Shown here one piece after another: positions 44,347-57,780 of a DNA stretch of 64,000 bases. The notes under the pieces were generated by a model. That model was given only the letters and a program-made list of their open reading frames with translations. It was not told where the DNA came from and did no database searches. Position 1 is the first letter of the stretch. Each line of letters starts with the position of its first letter. Source of the stretch: Physcomitrium patens (lineage: Eukaryota; Streptophyta; Bryopsida; Funariales; Funariaceae); the NCBI RefSeq assembly GCF_000002425.4, contig NC_037260.1:15793372-15857371 (forward strand). The letters are read 5' to 3'. The translations under genes and the position numbers were made by a program.

Positions 44347-45329
44347 AAAATTAGGTGTTTTAATTGATTACATTTTTCCTGTCTGATTTTGGACTAACAA
44401 TAAATATGGAATGAGTGATTTAAATTTTATGGAATATAAGTAGAAATTATCTCAAAATATATAGTTGTTTATTTTAGAATTCATAACCCCACAGTGTTTT
44501 GTAAAATTTCACTTTTAGTTTTACTTAGAATCAAATAGTATTTTTTTATCAAATTCATCAATTTCAACTTTCAATAAAATTCAAGTGTTTCTTGAGCATT
44601 ATTTTCAGTTATAATTTTGATAGTTTTAGCCACTTCTATAAACCAAAAGCCTGAAAATGTTAATAACATAATTGTGGTTTGTAAACTTTTATTCCATTCT
44701 GCTTAAATATTATATATGTAATTTTCAGTATTTCATGGAAAATTAATTGAACCAATCATATGGTACTATGTATTATGTACTTTCAAAAGTAATGTGCAAG
44801 CTAAAATAAAAACATCTATCCTGATTTAGTATTATTAAATATATATATATAGATATATATATATATATATATATGGTAAATCATAAAACATGTGAATAAC
44901 TTTTTCATAATATATATACCTTTAAAGCCCCAGAAAACGTAATTCCATATATTTTTGTAAATAAGTCCTATCTGTTATTTAAGAGCATTTTATTTCTTAT
45001 TTTTTTGTCGTAAATTAAAGTATCATAACAATAGATAAAAATACCCTTGAATTGGCATCAAATGTGCTAAATTATTTAAGCGATTTGATTGTAAGGTATT
45101 CCTATTGTACGTAAAATCCATTATAAAACTTATAATTAAAACTAAAAAAACAAAGTAATATTATTATTAAGTATTTTGTAAAATGCCATAACATTAATAT
45201 AGAAAACATCCTAAAAATGAAATTTAATTATTTTGATGATTTAATTGTCTAATTGTATACTTATTTTTGGTTTATTGTGTTTATTTGTGCTTATTAAGGG
45301 TGACTAAATATCATAGTATGAATGTAGTA

Positions 45330-45368
<39 letters not shown>
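41181..45368. other. AT-rich spacer with microsatellites
   Basis: No gene recognised. Simple repeats: CATC/CATA units at 41586-41634, (CAA)n near 41780-41802, CA-rich at 42340-42380, (TA)n at 44311-44342, 44840-44873 and 45334-45368. The last tract is the insertion target of C copy 2. Confidence 0.7.
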
Positions 45369-45372
<4 letters not shown>

Positions 45373-45919
45373 AAGGACAAAGACTCGATGAGGGAAAATA
45401 TACACAGAAAGGCTATCTCGATATAATAAGTCAAAATATAAACAAGTAGGTATATTAAAAGGAAACTGGAATGGCTATTGCCACAAGACAAGAAACTAAA
45501 GACTCTTGAACCTGGACTAGAAGCAAGAAAGGAGTTGACAAGAGTGAAGAAGCCTTCACTCTTGTCTCTATGTATACTATCTAACTAGGGGCTACGTGGC
45601 GACGTTCTATAGGACCTCCAAAATGTGTTGACTTTGTAGGACACATGCCATGACTTACAAGGTAAGTTTTTCTACGTGTGGGCCACATAGCAGCTTGATC
45701 TTCAAGCTAACAACATGTGTGGCACATGGCCAACTTGTTGACCACGTTTCTAATCCAAAAAGTCAATTAAAGACACCTATGAAGTCAAAGCAGCGTCTAG
45801 GAAGTTCCTAGAAAGCTTTTATATTAAATATTATAGAATTAACTTATTTTTATCTACTTTTACTTACTTCTACCTATTTCTATATGTAATTATTAGCTTA
45901 CATGATTATGGCCGTGACA
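45369..45919 (-). repeat. 3' LTR of C copy 2 (551 bp)
   Basis: TGTCAAGGACAAAG to GGCCGTGACA, next to the (TA)n target. Confidence 0.95.
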
Positions 45920-45960
45920 TTACCTCCCCTTCTAGAGACGAGTTCCACGAGGAGCGGTCA

Positions 45961-46383
45961 TCATATGTTGAGGAAATCTATGATGCGACGAATTGTATTC
46001 GCCACATACTCTGATCTCTGTTCTCTTCGAAGATGATTGATAGGGCCTCTCAACCATCGGTAGTGTCCCATACCAAGGCGGGAAGACCATCCAGTTATTT
46101 GATCATTGTTGAGGCCTTCGTAACTTCCTTCGAATAGAATATTCGGAACACCATCAGGAGATGTTCCTACCTCTAGCAAAATCACCAAACATCGAGAGTC
46201 CCTTCCCAAATCGTGATATCAAATGCGTTGTATCTCACCATCTATTCGAGGAAGAACATGTCGTTCTTGAAGGTCTTCATCTCGATTGCGTCGTCTCGGA
46301 GGTTGTGACAATCGTAATGTCTCGTCCGGCAAGTCAATAAACGAAGGTTCTTGAGTTGACTCCGCTGGTTGTTGGCTCTTCAT
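45961..46383 (-). pseudogene. ORF3 of C copy 2 (140 codons, one stop)
   Basis: Same length and start as ORF3 of C1 (ATG at 46383). A single TGA near 46217 replaces the TGG found in C1, while the C1 stop is CGA here. The two copies therefore carry different lesions in a frame that was intact in their common source. The C-terminal 82 codons are nearly identical to C1. Confidence 0.75.
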
Positions 46384-46477
46384 CTAATTAGCATCACAAA
46401 TGCAAAGAAGTTACAAATAAGGATAAGAAATTCAATGTTATCTTGCCTCAATCTTGTCTCTTTTATAAGAGAGATTT

Positions 46478-49400
46478 TCATCTTGGTTTTGAGGGATGTT
46501 GTTGATGAAAAACTTTGATTTTAGTTGATGCATTTGCTAGATTCTTCGATGGCTCCCATGTGTGTTCACTAATATCATATCTACGCCAATGAACAAGATA
46601 TTCTAGCTTATTTCGGCGCCGCCTTAAGTCTAATATCTCTTCCACCTCAAATTCTTCATTATTATCTACTTCTATAGGAGGCGGTGGCATTTCTCTTCTT
46701 CTTTGTATATCCACTGTATTATATGGTTCAAGAAGAGACACGTGGAATACAAGATGGATCTTCATTGACTCCGGTAGATGTAACCGATATGCAACTCGGT
46801 TGATCTATTCAGAAACAGAAAAGGGGCCAAGCCTACGATAGTCCAACTTGTCACAAGGTCAAGTAGTCTTGATATTGCGACGAAGTAGCCATACCTTATC
46901 ACCCACGTTGAGTTGTGGTTGCTTCTTACGATATAGATCTGCATTTATCTTTTGTCGTTCTTGAGCTTTCTTCAATTGCGTCTTCAATATTGCATGTAAC
47001 TTTGACAACCGATTTGCCATATTTTCTGCTGCAGGATTATCAACTTTTAAAAAATCAAAAGTATCAAGTCGTGGATGATAGCCATAATTGGCAAAGAAAG
47101 GTGTTTTTTGCGTGGAAGAATGTACCGTATTATTATAAGCAAATTCTGCCAATGGCAGAAGGGTTGTCCAATCATCTTGTTGGTAGTTGATAGTATACCA
47201 TAAATATTGCTCCAAGACTTGGTTTATGCGCTTTGTTTGTCCATCAGTTTGAGGATGGAAAGCCGAAGATAGCTTTATGTCCACTTTTAAAATCTTGAAA
47301 AGGGTCCTCCAAAATCTTGACACAAATTGAATTCCCCTATCCGATATGATATCTTTAGGTAATCCATGATAGCGATAGATATTATCAATGAAAAGCTTAG
47401 CTGTTTCTTCACCTGTGATAGATTTTGTACATGGCACAAAATGTGCCATCTTGGTGAAACGATCTACTATCACAAATATAGAATCATAAGATCTTGAGCT
47501 TGGAAGATCTGTGATGAAATCCATAGAAACAGAAGACCATGGTTGTTCTGGTATAGGTAATGGCTGAAGAAGTCCGTAAGGTCAATGACAAGGAATTTTT
47601 GATCTTGAACAAATATCACATGATTGTACAAAGTCTTTGACTGACTTCCACATTTGTGGCCACCAAAAATCTCTTGATATGAGTTCCAAAGTCTTATTAT
47701 ATCCAAAGTGCCCTGCTGCTGGAAAGTCATGACATGCTTGAAGAACACGTAAACGTGCTTCTCCTTCTGGAACATATAGGCGTCCTTCAAGATATAATAG
47801 ATTATTCTTGAACTCAAACTTACAAGGATCATGAGACTTGGAAGAATTATTCTCGATATCATAAACAAGAGGGTCTGAGGACATACTGGACTGGATTTGC
47901 TTCAGTAAAGTTGAATCAACATTCAATGTTGATTTCATTGCTCGGAGATGAAATTGCTCCGATTTCAAGAAGACCGTTCTTTGTTGCTCAAATGCTGCAT
48001 CTCCTTCTTTTGGTGCAAAATAAGAATGCTAGATAGGGCATCGGACAAACTTTATTGTTTTCCTGGCCAATAAGTGATAATGAACTCGAATCTTGACAAA
48101 GACATAATCCAACGAGCTTGATGATGATTCAACACGCTGTCACGGACATACATATAATTACCTATATGAATAGATAAAAGTATGTAAAAGTAGATAAAAG
48201 TAGGTTAATTGTGTAAAATCTTCTAGAGAAGCTTCTTAGAAGCTTCATAGACGCTGCTTTGACTTTACAAGAGTCTATAGTTGACTTTTAGGCTAGAAAC
48301 TTGGTCAACAAGTTAGCAATGTGCCACACATGTTGGAAGCTTAAAGAACAAGCTAACTACGTGGTCCATCCATAGAAAACTTGCCTTGCAAGCAAAGGCA
48401 TGTGGCCTAGAAAGTCAACATATATTGGAGGTCTTATAGAACGTCGCCATGTGGCTTCTAGTTAGATAGTATATATAGAGGCAAGAGTGAAGCCCTCTTC
48501 ACTCTTGTCAACTCCTTTCTTGCTTCTAGTCCAGGTTCAAGAGTCTTTAGTTTCTTGTCTTGTGGTAATAGCCATTTCAGTTTCCTTTTAATATACCTAC
48601 TTGTTTATATTTTGACTTATTATATCGAGATAGCCTTTTGGTGTATATTTTTTCTCATCGAGTCTTTGTCCTTGATACACGCGTGCTGACATGAAATACT
48701 CGAGGTTCTTGTGATCTGTATATACAGTGACTGGACTAGAAGCGCCTTCTAGATAATGACACCATTCTTGAAAGGAATCCACGATCGCAAGAAGTTCTTT
48801 CTCGTGGATCTCATAATTGATCTCGGCTGCCGAGAATTTTCTTGAATGAAAAGCTATCGGATGAAGTTTGTCATCTGTTCCCATTTGTGATATAATTGCA
48901 CCCAAGGCAAAATCTGATGCATCTGTTTCCATAAAAAATGCCTTGGAAAAGTCAACACGATATAAGACTGGTGCAGAGACAAACGATGTCTTCAAGGCTT
49001 CAAATGCTGCTTCCGCTTCTTGATTCCATCGAAATTTATCTTTACTAGTCAAGCGTGTAAGTGGAGCTGCAACTCGTGAGAAATCTTTGATGAAGATCCG
49101 ATAGTAATTGGCAAATCCCAAGAAACATTGGACATCTCTTACTGTCCTTGGAATCTTCCAATCCATGATTGTTTGGACTTTCTTAGAATCCATCATGAGA
49201 CCATCATTTGAAATGATGTATCCTAAAAAGTCAACTTGAGTAGTGTGAAATACACACTTTTCCATCTTGGCGTACAATCCTGTATCTCTAAGTTTTTGTT
49301 ATACTTGACGAACATGTATTTCATGTTCTTTGACGTTCTTAGAATAGATCAAGATATCGTCTAGATAGCAGATGACAAAATTGTCTAAGAATTCACGGAA

Positions 49401-50510
49401 TACATCATTCATGAGATGTTGAAAAGCAGCTGGTGCATTCGTGAGTCCAAAGGGCATGACATTATATTCGAAATGTCCATACCTGGTTCGAAACGCAGTC
49501 TTCCATTCATCTCCTTCTTAGATCCGTACTAGATTTTATGCTTCTCTTAGATCTATTTTTGTATAGATCTTAGCTTGATTCAAATGGTCAAGGAGTCTTG
49601 ATATCAAAGGTAATGGATACCTGTTCTTGAATGTGATCTTGTTGAGTCCTCGATAATCAACACACATTCGTAAAGATCCATCTTTTTTCTTTACGAATAG
49701 AATTGGAGCTCCTACTGGAGATTTTGAATGGCGTATGAAATTCTTCGCTAAATTCTCGTCAATATATGTCTTGAGTTCACCCATCTCATCTTGCAATAAA
49801 CTGTAAATTGGTCCAAATGGTGGCTGAGTTCCTTCCTTGAGGTCGATTGAACAATCATATGGGCGATGCTCAGGAAGAATATCTACATTCTTTTTCTCAA
49901 AAACGTCTTGATACTCCTGATATTGACTTGAAATGCCAATTGAAGTCTTTACGTTTTCAGAAATAGGTGCAGCATAAATAGCAAAAGTTGATCCTTCTTT
50001 TGTTGCGTGTATAAATACTTTTGCACCTATCAGTACGGGTTTTACTATACTAGACTTATAATTTTTTACTTGGTTGGTAGAACTATTAATAACGCTTTGA
50101 GAAAAGTCAAGTTTACACGAATTCTAATCTATTCAAGGGTTATATTTTTCTAGCCAGGATAAACCTAAAATAATTGGATTGGACGGGGATTTAATTATGT
50201 TAAAAGCTATGTAGCTATCATGACCGTCTATTGTTACTTTTATAGGATGAGTTTCATGAGTGACATCTCCAGAAGACAAGGGACGACCATCTATGACTTC
50301 TACATGTACTGGTTTAGGTTTCTGTACATAGGGTATTTTACGACTTTTAACAAATTGTTCATCTAAAAAACATGCTGAGGCTCCCGAATCTAATAAAGCA
50401 GAGGCTTTGTAATTCTTAGGTCCTAAATATAAGTCTATTATAAAACAAGGAGAGGGTTCTGAGGAGAGGATAGGACCTTCATTAGGAATTGTACAAGGTT
50501 CCAGCTGCAC
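46478..50510 (-). pseudogene. Pol of C copy 2, interrupted by the solo LTR
   Basis: Protease (50510-50133, LLDSGAS), RT in pieces (49796-49536 and on), RNase H (49277 to 48680, [11 protein letters not shown]), solo LTR, RNase H end near 48130-48030, integrase (47968-46859: HDFPAAGH finger, CDICSRSK, MDFITDL, SDRGIQF) and chromodomain (46765-46478: EFEVEEILDL, YLVHWRRYDISE). Stops and shifts occur near 50133, 49500, 49300, 48050 and 47580. Confidence 0.92.
48138..48677 (+). repeat. Solo LTR (540 bp) inside RNase H of C copy 2
   Basis: TGTCACGGACATAC to TCCTTGATA, flanked by CACGC (48133-48137 and 48678-48682). By eye nearly identical to the reverse complement of 24789-25328, including the decayed terminal dinucleotide, so it was inherited from a common source element. 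Confidence 0.95.
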
Positions 50511-50515
50511 GGTCC

Positions 50516-51520
50516 CTATTGTAGCTGGACAAATCCGTTTTCCGACATGTTGTCTTCTTCGACCGTCGTACCCCTCATTTTATAGTTGCGTCGTTTCTTT
50601 GGACAATGTTGAGCAGTGTGCTTAGGTTCTCCGCAATATAAACATAATCCTTCTTGACGACGACGAATCTTTTCTTGCTCAATTAGGGGTTTAAAACGTA
50701 CCGCGTCAATTTGCATGTCTTCTACTTCCGAATGTACGTTTGGCAAAGATATTGATGTTGCCATTGAGTAATAATGTTGAGGTTCCCGTGAATGATTCTC
50801 AGATCGAAATTCAAAAAGTCGATTATCACATTTTACCGCAAAATCGATTGCTTGACTCAAAGTTTGAGGATCAGGTAAGTTGAGCATCAATTTCTTTACT
50901 TCGTATTGCAATCCATAAAGAAATTGACTAATGAGTGCAGCATCATCCCACTTGATGTCAATTGCAAGTTGTCGAAATTGTGAAGCATATACTATTACTG
51001 AGCGATTTCTTTGTCGTAGAATTCGGATCTTATTTGTTGCAACACGAGTTGCATCGTGTTCACCATACATAGATCGAAACTCCGCCAAAAAAGCTTCCAA
51101 ATTGTCCAATATTGGATTTCGTTGTTCAAGGAAAGACGAAAACCACGATAATGCAGAACCAGAAAGTAGAGTGCCAATAAACCTGACTTGTGATCCTGGA
51201 GTTGGATAGCTTTGCGGTTGAAGTTCAATTGCCAATTGTACTTGATTGATGAACCCTCGAAACTTTGATCTCGTACCATCAAATTTCTCGGGTAAGGCAA
51301 TTCTTGGTTCTCTAGTGCTTATAGGGTGTTGTACAATTGGAGAAGGAACGTGATTTGTTGTAGATGTTGAAGAAGCTCCGATCATCTCTATATCTCCACT
51401 TTCTGCTATTCTTGTTCTTTCATGTGTTGGTGAATTGAGTTGATGCATCGCAAGCATTAACTCCCTCATTTGCTCTTGCATTTGTGCCATTGCACTCTTC
51501 ATTTCAACAAGCTCTGCCAT
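50516..51520 (-). CDS. Gag of C copy 2 (open frame, 334 aa)
   Basis: The likely start is ATG at 51520 (MAELVEMKSAMAQMQEQM), since the upstream codons 51559-51521 lie in leader sequence. Capsid segment KFDGTRSKFRGFINQVQL at about residues 90-110, zinc knuckle CLYCGEPKHTAQHC near residue 295, basic tail, TAG stop. Pol is open in the -1 frame across the end (GGAAAAC seven codons before the stop). The intact gag in an element with dead pol is consistent with recent mobilisation in trans. Confidence 0.88.
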   Translation of the reverse strand: MAELVEMKSAMAQMQEQMRELMLAMHQLNSPTHERTRIAESGDIEMIGASSTSTTNHVPSPIVQHPISTREPRIALPEKFDGTRSKFRGFINQVQLAIELQPQSYPTPGSQVRFIGTLLSGSALSWFSSFLEQRNPILDNLEAFLAEFRSMYGEHDATRVATNKIRILRQRNRSVIVYASQFRQLAIDIKWDDAALISQFLYGLQYEVKKLMLNLPDPQTLSQAIDFAVKCDNRLFEFRSENHSREPQHYYSMATSISLPNVHSEVEDMQIDAVRFKPLIEQEKIRRRQEGLCLYCGEPKHTAQHCPKKRRNYKMRGTTVEEDNMSENGFVQLQ

Positions 51521-51719
51521 AATGACACTAAGAAGAAAAATTTGTTTGATATTGCTCAAGACAAAAGAAAAGACAGACTTGATAACAAAGAAGGTACTAA
51601 GAACAATATCAGTTTAGAAGTGGGTAATCCGCAAACTTCTAATATGCTTATGTCTTGTCAAGAGAAAGGGGTAATCCACTCTTACTCAAGAAAAAACAAA
51701 GCTCTGATATTGTAAGTGT

Positions 51720-51730
51720 ACTCTTGTCAA
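51720..51730 (-). other. Self-complementary primer binding site of C copy 2
   Basis: On the minus strand TTGACAAGAGT, two bases after the LTR end, perfect complement of ACTCTTGTCAA in the 5' LTR. The displaced iMet-like TATCAGAGC is at 51701-51709. Confidence 0.65.
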
Positions 51731-51732
51731 TC

Positions 51733-52284
51733 TGTCAAGGACAAAGACTCGATGAGGGAAAATATACACCAAAAGGCTATCTCGATATAATAAGTCAAAA
51801 TATAAACAAGTAGGTATATTAAAAGGAAACTGGAATGGCTATTGCCACAAGACAAGAAACTAAAGACTCTTGAACTTGGACTAGAAGCAAGAAAGGAGTT
51901 GACAAGAGTGAAGAAGCCTTAACTCTTGTCTCTATGTATACTATCTAACTAAGGGCTACATGGCGACGTTCTATAGGACCTCCAATATGTGTTGACTTTG
52001 TAGGACACATGCCTTGACTTACAAGGCAAGTTTTTCTACGTGTGGGCCACATAGTTAGCTTGATCTTCAAGCTAACAACATGTGTGGCACATGGCCAACT
52101 TGTTGACCACGTTTCTAATCCAAAAAGTCAATTAAAGACACCTATGAAGTCAAAGCAGCGTCTAGGAAGTTTCTAGGAAGCTTCTATATTAAATATTATA
52201 GAATTAACTTACTTTTATCTACTTTTACTTACTTCTATCTATTTCTATATGTAATTATTAGCTTACATGATTATGGCCGTGACA
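51733..52284 (-). repeat. 5' LTR of C copy 2 (552 bp)
   Basis: TGTCAAGGACAAAG to GGCCGTGACA. The TATA box has a change (TATACATAG) and one hairpin arm has a C to T (GAGTTAAGG), while the primer-complementary arm is intact. Confidence 0.95.
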
Positions 52285-52742
52285 ATATATATAAATAAAT
52301 TGTCACTATTGTAATTAAATAAATTATTCAATAGTCTATTTCATAACATATAGAAACTATCATTACATAAGTATAAAAATGGCCAACAATGCGAATTTCT
52401 TTTTTATTTTAGAATGAAATTATTATTATTTTTATTTTACTTAGTTCAAATTTATATATAAGATGTTGCTATTGCTACCATAATTTTTAGTCCTGCTGCA
52501 ATAACTTTTCATTTCTTATATGCCATCTCATTGTTTGCTAATTCTACCACAAGTTGTTTTAAATTTATGTTGTATATCACAATGCGGTTTGTTGAACATT
52601 GTAAATGCTCATTACAATAGGTAAAGTACACATTTATTATGGATGTAAATTATAGTTTTCTACAAAATTCATTGTGGTGTATAAAAAAAGTTTAGTGAAG
52701 ATTGTAGTGACAATAGCAAAAACTATGATGGCATTAGCAACA

Positions 52743-52782
<40 letters not shown>

Positions 52783-54257
52783 CACATATAAAATTCTAAC
52801 ATTGTAGTTTTATTTTTATTCAACATTTCTTTTATATATTTGTATAAAACTTTAAATAGTCTACTTTAATATGAAAAATAATATATGCTATATTAAAATA
52901 TATAAATCTGTAATATTATATTATTTTTAATATGTAAAATTTATAAGTTAAGAGTTTTAAAAAATATAGATGTATATTAATATGCTATTGATTTAATAAA
53001 TAATTTATTTTTTAAGATATTTTTTGCCAATTAGAAAAATTATTTAAATAATTTTATTTAAATGGAATATCATTAAAATTAAATAAATTATTCTTTGAAA
53101 ATAGTACTTTTAAAATTGTATTCAATTTTATATTTGGTCATCAATGTCATGTGTGCAGGTTTTTACTTGTTCACATTTAATTTACACTTGCACTTAGCTT
53201 TATTAATGAAATATTATTATTCATGAAATATTATTATTCATGAAATAATCTAGTGAAGCCAAAAATAAGACTGTGTTTTTAAAATCATATTGGAATTTTT
53301 TAAAATTAATTATTACTTACCAACCACTTTTGTCTTAAACCAAAAATTCTATATGAGATTTTTTAAATTAGGAAGGATTCTCATACCAAGTTTTGCATTT
53401 CTCTTAATTATACTTGTTATTAGTTCATGTCGGTATAAAAAAATAATAATAAAGATAAATTTATTAACATTATATTTTTAGACATTTGAATTACATATGT
53501 ATGTAAAATATAATTCTTTTAAGGTGGATTAAGAATTTAAAATAAATTAGGATTATTAAAAATTAATAAATTCATTATTAAAAATAAAATTTACTAAATA
53601 ATATAAATACAACCATAATTTAATATTTAATAGTTTTTAATTTGATTATACCATACTTTTAGAATCCTATAGAGTATTTTTTATATACAGTTTATCAATT
53701 TTATGCAAAATATTTTAATATTTTATGTAACTACAAATCAAATTTACAATGATTGAATTATGTGTTGGAATAGTTTTACGAATTAGATTATTAAATGTAA
53801 TAACATCATAATGTCTTAAAATCAAACACCCACGAATGGATGTTTATTTATTTTTAGGATAAGATATATCTGGTTAAGTTGTAGATTATGATATAGAATC
53901 TTGTATTAGCTAAATGTATGATTGGATAGAAAAAAGAAAAAATCTACACTAAACATTTTTAAGTAAGTTGAATCAAACAGCTGAGGCTATTTATATAGAT
54001 ATTTTTAATTTTTAATCTCATATTTTGAGATTTTAACTCGAAGGTCTAGGAGTTAAAAGTTATGCTTATTTTTCTATGAATTCTGATAAATGCTTTGATG
54101 GTTTAATGCAAACTTTTAGACTTAGAAATCAAATCAAATTAGAATTTTGTTCGGCAATTGCTAGTCATACCATGATATGAAATGATTCTTTTATGATAGT
54201 AATTTATAAATAAAACAAATAAATATTTGACCAAAGATTCAAATAAAGATCTTCTAG

Positions 54258-54294
<37 letters not shown>

Positions 54295-55177
54295 CACATG
54301 TTATATTTTCAAAAAATAATAAAAAACTTATAATATGTAGATGAGAAATAGACATATTAAAAACATTGGTTATTGTAACTATTTTTATCGAACATTAAGT
54401 ATTATTTCAAAACATAAGTATATTTTCTATCCTATTTTTTATGTTTCAATGTTCTAATACTAAATATAAAATATCTATGAAATTATCAACATAATGTTAG
54501 ATAATTCAAATGATTTTAAAACCCAAATAACGAAGAAAAAAATAACTTGAAAGATTATATTCATGAATATATACACATAAAATTTTAAAGTTTATAATTG
54601 TTTCTAACCTGTAAAGAGTCTATGATATAGTTATTCCTTATTTGTGTTTTACTTTAGACTTAACTACAAGAAATGTATACTAGTTTGACACAATATTCAA
54701 ATGTTTCTGTGTAACACATATTTAAAAATACAAGCTTGTGATTTGTTTGTACTTTTCTATAAAAATTAATAAAATAATTTAAATTTAAGTGGACTTACAT
54801 AAATTATGATTAAAATATTGAATAACCAGATTTTTCCTTGAAATAAAACTCTTGAAACTACTTTATAATAAAGATATGCAACTTATTTATAATTTTAAGT
54901 TGATAATTTTTATGTTAAGTGTTTCAGTAACTTACACATCATAAAAACCATAAATATTATTTTTGACAACAATTTGACATTATCATTTAGCATTCGGTTT
55001 TGAAATTAGTACATATTATTCATAATTTTTTTTATAAATATTAATATAAATTATTAATACATTTTTTTCCTTTTGAACTCCTATAGAAAAAATTATAAAC
55101 AATAAAAAAATATTTATATTAAATTATCATTTATGTAATCTTAGAATTATCATATACTATGTGTATAAAGAAACAAA

Positions 55178-55335
55178 TTTGATAAATATTTTTAAAATCA
55201 TTTATTAATTATTAATTTGGTAAAATCTTGACAAATAATTTGATAAATTTGATAAATATTTTTAAAATCATTTATTAATTATTCATTTGGTAAAATCTTG
55301 ATAAATAATTTGATAAATTTGATAAATATTTTAAA
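55178..55335. repeat. 70-bp tandem repeat, about 2.2 copies
   Basis: Units start TTTGATAAATATTTTTAAAA at 55178 and 55248 and begin again at 55318. Two substitutions separate the first two units. Confidence 0.85.
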
Positions 55336-56083
55336 AATATATATATCCTTGAATTTTTATTTTGATTTATGAAGAAAATAAATACATTCATATAGTCATT
55401 TTTTGTAGATGTGCTCAAATAAAAATATTCTTAGGATTCATGTCTTGTCAAAAATAATGTGATATATTTAAAAATTTACAAAAAAATATTTTTTCACAAT
55501 TTTTTTAAATAATCAATAATATAATTTTATATATTATTATAATTATTTTTCATTCTTGTTCATGAAGACATTCAAATTTGATACTAAATCTTAATAGTAT
55601 TTGTATTGATATTTTTGAAGTATAGTATTTTTATATGTACATGTTTCAAAAAAACATATTATTGTATAAATAAATTGTAGAAAATAATTATTACGACATG
55701 TTATCAACTTTTTTAATTGTTTCTTGAGAAAATAATATTTATATAATAATATTTTATTTATTTCTAATTATATTTATATCTGTTTTAATTAAATAAGTAG
55801 TATAAGTTTTTTAAATGTAATATTTAAATATTTTTAATGAAAAAATATTTAAAAATTCAAATTTCAAGTAAATAGAATTCTTTATAAAGTGAATATTTCA
55901 ATTTAACACAAAGATAATTGATTGGTATATGAAATTATTAATGATTGTTTTTATTCAAGTAAAAAAAGCATCTCTTTTATTTTATTATTATTGAAGTCTT
56001 TATAATTACTTCAAATAATACATTTTATTTGAGATGGTATCTGCTTCTAATAATAATATCAAATAGTAAGATATTGATCTAAT

Positions 56084-56183
56084 TTCATTATATAAAAATT
56101 TTATTTCTAATCAGATATATGAAAAACTTGTTTTTCATTATATGAAAATTTCATTTCTAATCAGATATATGAAAAACTTGTTT
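56084..56183. repeat. 50-bp tandem duplication
   Basis: Two copies of a unit beginning TTCATTATAT and ending AAAAACTTGTTT, with a few differences. Confidence 0.85.
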
Positions 56184-56466
56184 TTCTTGAATACCTTCAT
56201 AAAAATTTTGATGTCTTGAAGGTGCTGATAGTTGAAGTAGTATATTTTATGCTTTTTCAACTAGTAATTCTTGAAATGATTTTCTTAGCTATTAAGATTT
56301 AAAATTACTAATTTGAAAGACTATATATATAAGAAAAAATTGATTAATAATAGTTTGTGTGATTTAAACCGCATTTTATTACTGCCAATGTTTAGTCCTT
56401 GATTCATCTAAAATCTCTTTAATTAATACATTACTAATTAAAGAGATTCACTTCACCTAAAATCTC

Positions 56467-56502
<36 letters not shown>

Positions 56503-56795
56503 CAATATAAATAAAAAATATATTTATTTGTTTTAGTTAATAAATTAAGTTAGGATTTAATCCTCCTTTTTATAAGGCTGTTTGATTTTGATATTATAAA
56601 AAATAAATATATATTTAATCACAAACTTTGAATATTAGTTTTTCTTTCCTATGAATATTTGTTCTAACATTTTCTTGTTCTTGAACTTCTTTTAATTGAA
56701 ATTTCATTTCATTTATAATCTAATTGTTTATTCTTCTATTAGTAAACTAACAAGTTTTGAAAAGTTAAAGTATCAAATTGTAAATGATAAATATT

Positions 56796-56834
<39 letters not shown>

Positions 56835-56847
56835 ACCTACTATTATT

Positions 56848-56882
<35 letters not shown>

Positions 56883-57780
56883 TACTGGTAACATGATTTA
56901 TTTATTTTTTTATTTTTTTATTTTTAAATAAAACCCAAAAGTTGTTAAATCCACAATAAAATTTGTTGAAACAAATGACTTATAACTTTAGGATAGAAAA
57001 TGGTTGAAGAAGTTAATACCATCAATGACATATATCATTTGGTTAAGAACTAGTGTTATAAGATTTTATATACCTTTTTACATTTGGAGGCATAAAAACT
57101 ATTTTAAAATAAAAAATTATAATAACCATAATAGTTTTTATACTATATTGTGCTTGAAGAATATTGTACTTTAAATCTTTGAATGAAAAATTAGTACAAC
57201 TGAAATTAAGTTTATTTGAATCATAGTGATGGTTATTTTTAACCTCAATAATAAATAATGTTAACATAATAAAATATATATAATCTAAAATAAATGATAA
57301 AAATAATGATAATGATAAATTGTTGAATTCATAACTTAGAAATAAAATTGATATTGTTATACAGGAATGATTCATTTCCAATTGTACATGATACTTTTTT
57401 CTTGTAGTACAAGCCAATGTGTTTTAGGAAAAGATATTCAACAAACATTAGTTTTTTCCAAGATAGTCTTTAACGATGAGTACAAATCATCACAAAAGGC
57501 ATACTCTAATAAGTTTGATAACAATTCAAATAGTATAGTAACATGTAAATAAAAGGAAAAAGTGTATATGAAAATTTCACCTTTATGTGCCAACTTGAGT
57601 GAAGTATGTATGTATGTATTCCTTAAGATTATAAAAATGATTATCTTACTATTTTTTCACAATTACATTTCCAATTTCATTCATCTAGAATAAGGAGTTT
57701 CATAGTCCACATGCATACTAAAGATATACAACTATGTTCACAGCATGAAATAGAACGTGGCCATGTATTAAAAAACTATT

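Larger units (their letters stand above)
45369..52284 (-). mobile_element. C copy 2: second chromodomain element with the same captured solo LTR
   Basis: 6,916 bp on the minus strand, LTRs 551 and 552 bp, flanked by ATATA (45364-45368 and 52285-52289). Its layout is identical to C1, including the solo LTR with GCGTG/CACGC duplication. It shares the in-frame TGA after the protease (50133) and the TAA in RNase H with C1, but has different private lesions and an open gag. Different target duplications and exact LTR ends show it is an independent retrotransposition, not a segmental duplication. Confidence 0.95.
52290..57780. other. AT-rich spacer with (TA)n tracts and short tandem repeats
   Basis: No gene recognised. 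(TA)n tracts at 52744-52778, 54258-54292, 56470-56499, 56799-56831 and 56850-56877; the last two sit in a duplicated unit with 'agaaacctact'. Confidence 0.7.

Noticed and set aside
45267-45449. 60-codon frame with an (IY)n run entering the C LTR
   Set aside because: Translation of the (TA)n tract and LTR; no coding signal.
21185-52284. C1 and C copy 2 as an inverted segmental duplication
   Set aside because: Homology stops exactly at the LTR ends and the target duplications differ (CTTTA against ATATA).
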